A DNA stretch of 64,000 nucleotides, taken from Ascochyta rabiei (lineage: Eukaryota > Ascomycota > Dothideomycetes > Pleosporales > Didymellaceae). The stretch lies in contig NC_082424.1 in NCBI RefSeq assembly GCF_004011695.2, positions 310,001 through 374,000 on the forward strand. The letters run 5' to 3'. A model generated the notes under the pieces. The model was not told where the DNA came from and did not search any database. It saw only the letters and a program-made list of their open reading frames with translations. The translations under genes and the position numbers were made by a program. Shown piece by piece: positions 61,365 to 64,000 of this stretch. Position 1 is the first letter of the stretch; each line of letters starts with the position of its first letter.

Positions 61365-63227
61365 ACGTACTCCACGGGTGAGCGGATCAAACAGGTGAGC
61401 AGATCACTCTGCCAAGACCACACCAAATTTCTACCCTATTATAGCTCGCATTAGCCTACTTTAGCCTTATATACAGTAGTGCAGTACATAATATTATTTA
61501 GAAATATCTTCTACAGCCTTCTTACATATACGTAAGTTATGTCTAACGTTGTAGCACTTTGTACAGCGTCTTTAGGTTACTTCCCCTCCTTTAGCGCGCA
61601 CTCGCTTCTTTACCTTCTTACTATTACCACACGCCCTAAACTTAGTTAGAGTAGTTAATTAAAGGCCTTCCTTAGCTGTTAGGACTCCCTCCTGCTGTAA
61701 TTGCTTTCTTTTATGCAATTTACGTCGCATAGCAGCCTTATTTGCTGCTTAAAGCCTAGTAATCTCCCTTTAAGCCAACACTAGCTTATATGCTACTATA
61801 GCTGCGCCTTTAGCAAGCTTTTTAAAGGCCTTAACTATTAAAGTTAGTAAGCTGCTTGCATGCCTTTAAATCCTCTCTTAAACTAGCGTTAATTGCGACC
61901 CTAATTGCAGGGTAGTGCTTGGGGTTTAGGACTGCTAGGGCTTATCTTCTACAGTAGGTAGCGGTAGGGTACGTAGGCGGACATCAAGACCCATTATGAC
62001 CTGTTCTGGGTTAAGGGGGACTATTCCAGCGCCTTAGAAGCCTTCTTAGATATTGCTAGAAGTAAATGTCTCCTTATAGGCGTCTATAAAGCATAGTAGG
62101 AACTTAGTTTTAGTAATATAAGTAATATAGTTATATATAAGATTCTTAGCTTAGCGCCTATATACCTTCTTTAGAGGGGCAAAACAACCTATATCTAGTA
62201 GTTGTAAGAGGTAAGATAAGTGTAGAGGCATACACAGTATAACAATCTTTGCTTCCTTACAGTATTGTTAGAAGTTAAGGGAGTTGTGGCTCTTGTGGCT
62301 GTTAATAAGGAGCAGCTGGTGCACTCCTTAGGTGCGCGTCTTTGTATAGGCATTAAAGTGCTTTAACTAGTCTAGACTAAGCTTGTTAGTAGTCTATCTG
62401 TTCTTAGAGACTCTAATAACCCAGTTATAGGGCAGATTGTCCTCTTTGTACCAGGCAGAGAGGTGGTTGCGGCCTTTAAAGATAATAAAGGGTAGAATAG
62501 CCTACCCTGTGCCATTAATGCCCTGTATAACCATTGTCCACTCTTAATTGCCCTGCTGCACTACCTTTAGCTGTCCTTAACGCTCTAAGCCTATAACAAC
62601 TGCTCCTGTTAATATCTGGCCTATTATAAAGCCTGTTATATTAAAGTTGTACGTGTTATTGTCCTAGATACTATACTTAGCTTTAACATTCGCTACAAGC
62701 CTAAACTAGCCCCTAATAATCTCTAGATCCTTACAGAGGGCTCTCTTGTAGTTGTACTTGCGATTAAACCTTACTTTAAGGTCAGGGCGGCGCTTAACAA
62801 ACGTGTTAGGCCAGTTTATGCCAACATGGCCTATATTATGCTTAGCACGCAAAGAATTAGCTATATTAGCTACAGCAGCTAGCTAAGAGGCAAATCCTTG
62901 TGCATCTAGCTCAAGGATGTACTTAGCAATCACGTCCTCCTTAGTCTGGTCTATAATCTGTTAAACTGGCGTATAATTAGCTTGTATAGGTCGTCCTGTG
63001 TATTAAGCGTGTAGTGTGCTGTAAGGCGCGTTATATATAGCTGCAGCGCGTTACAGGGTAAGCGTTGCGTCTTGTTTAATTGCCTGGAGCGCAAGCTGTA
63101 TCGCAGCTTCTCTTAAGGGCGTAGATTGATGTTGTTGTTGAGGCATTGCGTGGTAAGGTGGAGGTTTGGTGTGGTCTTGGCAGAGTGATCCGCTCACCTG
63201 TTTGATCCGCTCACCCGTGGAGTACGT
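61365..63227 (-). mobile_element. P8: divergent pogo/Fot1-type element
   Basis: 1,863 bp between TA at 61363-61364 and 63228-63229. Same terminal plan as P1-P7 (ACGTAC, repeated core, CACACCAAA block) but core GAGCGGATCA/GAGCAGATCA and ACGTACTCCAC. Transposase remnant runs leftward from ATG at 63146 (MPQQQHQSTPLREAAIQL), colinear with the P2 protein but clearly more diverged than P1-P7 are from each other. A sister subfamily; its core type also resembles that of the 434-bp MITEs. Confidence 0.88.
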
Positions 63228-64000
63228 TATAGTTATTAAGTTACAACGCATTAAAGTATGGTGTAGTTGTGATAATTCGGTCGTTGCGCGACTCTGGTTG
63301 TTGCGCGCACGGACACGGTACTGGCTGATGCGGTAACGTTACGTAGTAGCAGTCTTTCTTACCCGAATAGTTATATATGCCGTCAGGCAACAGTACTGAT
63401 GTTCAAGGCCTCCCATGTTTATCTCATCTTCAGGCGCTCTGCAGGGTTCCGCTAACACTGCGCCCCCCGATCAACCAGGTTGATTTAATTGGCTCTAAGT
63501 GCACTGACACGTACTTAGCTGCGAGAACCTGCAAGACTCCACTATAGTTCTAGCGTAGAGATCAGCGGAGCATCTGATCTATGAAACAGTTCAGCAGCTG
63601 CATCTGAGTTCTTGGCGCAGGAGAGTCGCGCCGGCTCATGAAGTCGATTAGACAACGCCCATATTTTGACACTCAAATGAAGTAGCCCTATACTTGAAAA
63701 ATATGGTCCGGTCAATTCCGGACTATTTGATGCTCAAGGGATGCAGGGGGCCTTAAAGCTGAGCTTAGCAGCGCAAGGTTGACTTACAGTAGCCGCCTGC
63801 CATAGACCTCCTGCAACGACAGGCTAAATAAGTCTTCTTTCGAAGAAGAAACCCTCCGTATAAGAATAACCCATAAAGTCGACGGCATATTGTGAGTGAG
63901 GAGTAGCGGTAGAAAGATAATTAAGTATGTTTACGTTGAATCACACATGTGGTTAGACCAACGACGCTAAAGAAGGCTCCACCTGCCAGAACCCTCCATC
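63228..64000. other. Right-end region, no gene recognised
   Basis: Composition returns to GC-balanced right after P8. Open frames are short. A small inverted repeat (TCTTCTTTCGAAGAAGA, about 63833) is the only structure noted. It may be upstream DNA of a gene beyond the window. Confidence 0.4.

Overview
The window looks like nuclear DNA of a filamentous ascomycete (Pezizomycotina, perhaps Dothideomycetes; the class is inference). Reasons: short spliceosomal introns of 48-85 nt, fungal gene families (GH3 xylosidase, TPO1-like MFS transporter, P450, TauD-type dioxygenase, PEBP), and GC-balanced gene DNA alternating with AT-rich blocks. In those blocks nearly every CpA/TpG has become TpA, so CAA/CAG codons read as TAA/TAG. 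That is the signature of repeat-induced point mutation (RIP).

Layout. 1-670: 5' part of an MFS transporter gene (minus). 671-2267: intergenic, with a possible CreA palindrome. 2268-2681 and 37661-39883: two halves of one GH3 beta-xylosidase gene. They are separated by a 34,979-bp insertion that is itself a nest. The outer layer is a hAT element (2682-37660) with a 17-bp terminal inverted repeat and an 8-bp target duplication. Inside its transposase gene sits chromovirus C (3778-31374, 202-bp LTRs, duplication ATTAC). Inside C sits a head-to-head pair of a second chromovirus family, A and B (4538-24833, 515-bp LTRs, outer duplication GATAC). Five 1,864-bp pogo/Fot1-type elements (P1-P5) and two 434-bp MITEs lie within these layers.

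39884-55640 is gene DNA: a TauD-type dioxygenase (41235-42461, +) convergent with a membrane-anchored cytochrome P450 (42848-44497, -), a PEBP-family protein (46073-46654, +), a Cys/His-containing protein of unknown function (51107-51820, +) and a small multi-span membrane protein (54888-55571, -). They are separated by long stretches in which I recognise no gene. A small AT-rich patch at 40385-40960 holds a candidate solo LTR. 55640-63230 is a second RIP block of four pogo-type elements (P6, P7, P9, P8). 63228-64000 holds nothing I can name.

The main story is the nest. Removing the insertion with one copy of the 8-bp duplication joins the two halves in frame into a 787-codon gene with no stop, although the insert has accumulated several layers and heavy RIP. 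Three other points are worth checking: an antisense, stop-poor frame between chromodomain and 3' LTR of A/B (and a possible counterpart in C); a paired repeat in the pogo TIRs whose core changes in concert at all four positions from subfamily to subfamily; and evidence that A and B have recombined so that the middle of their inverted repeat is flipped.
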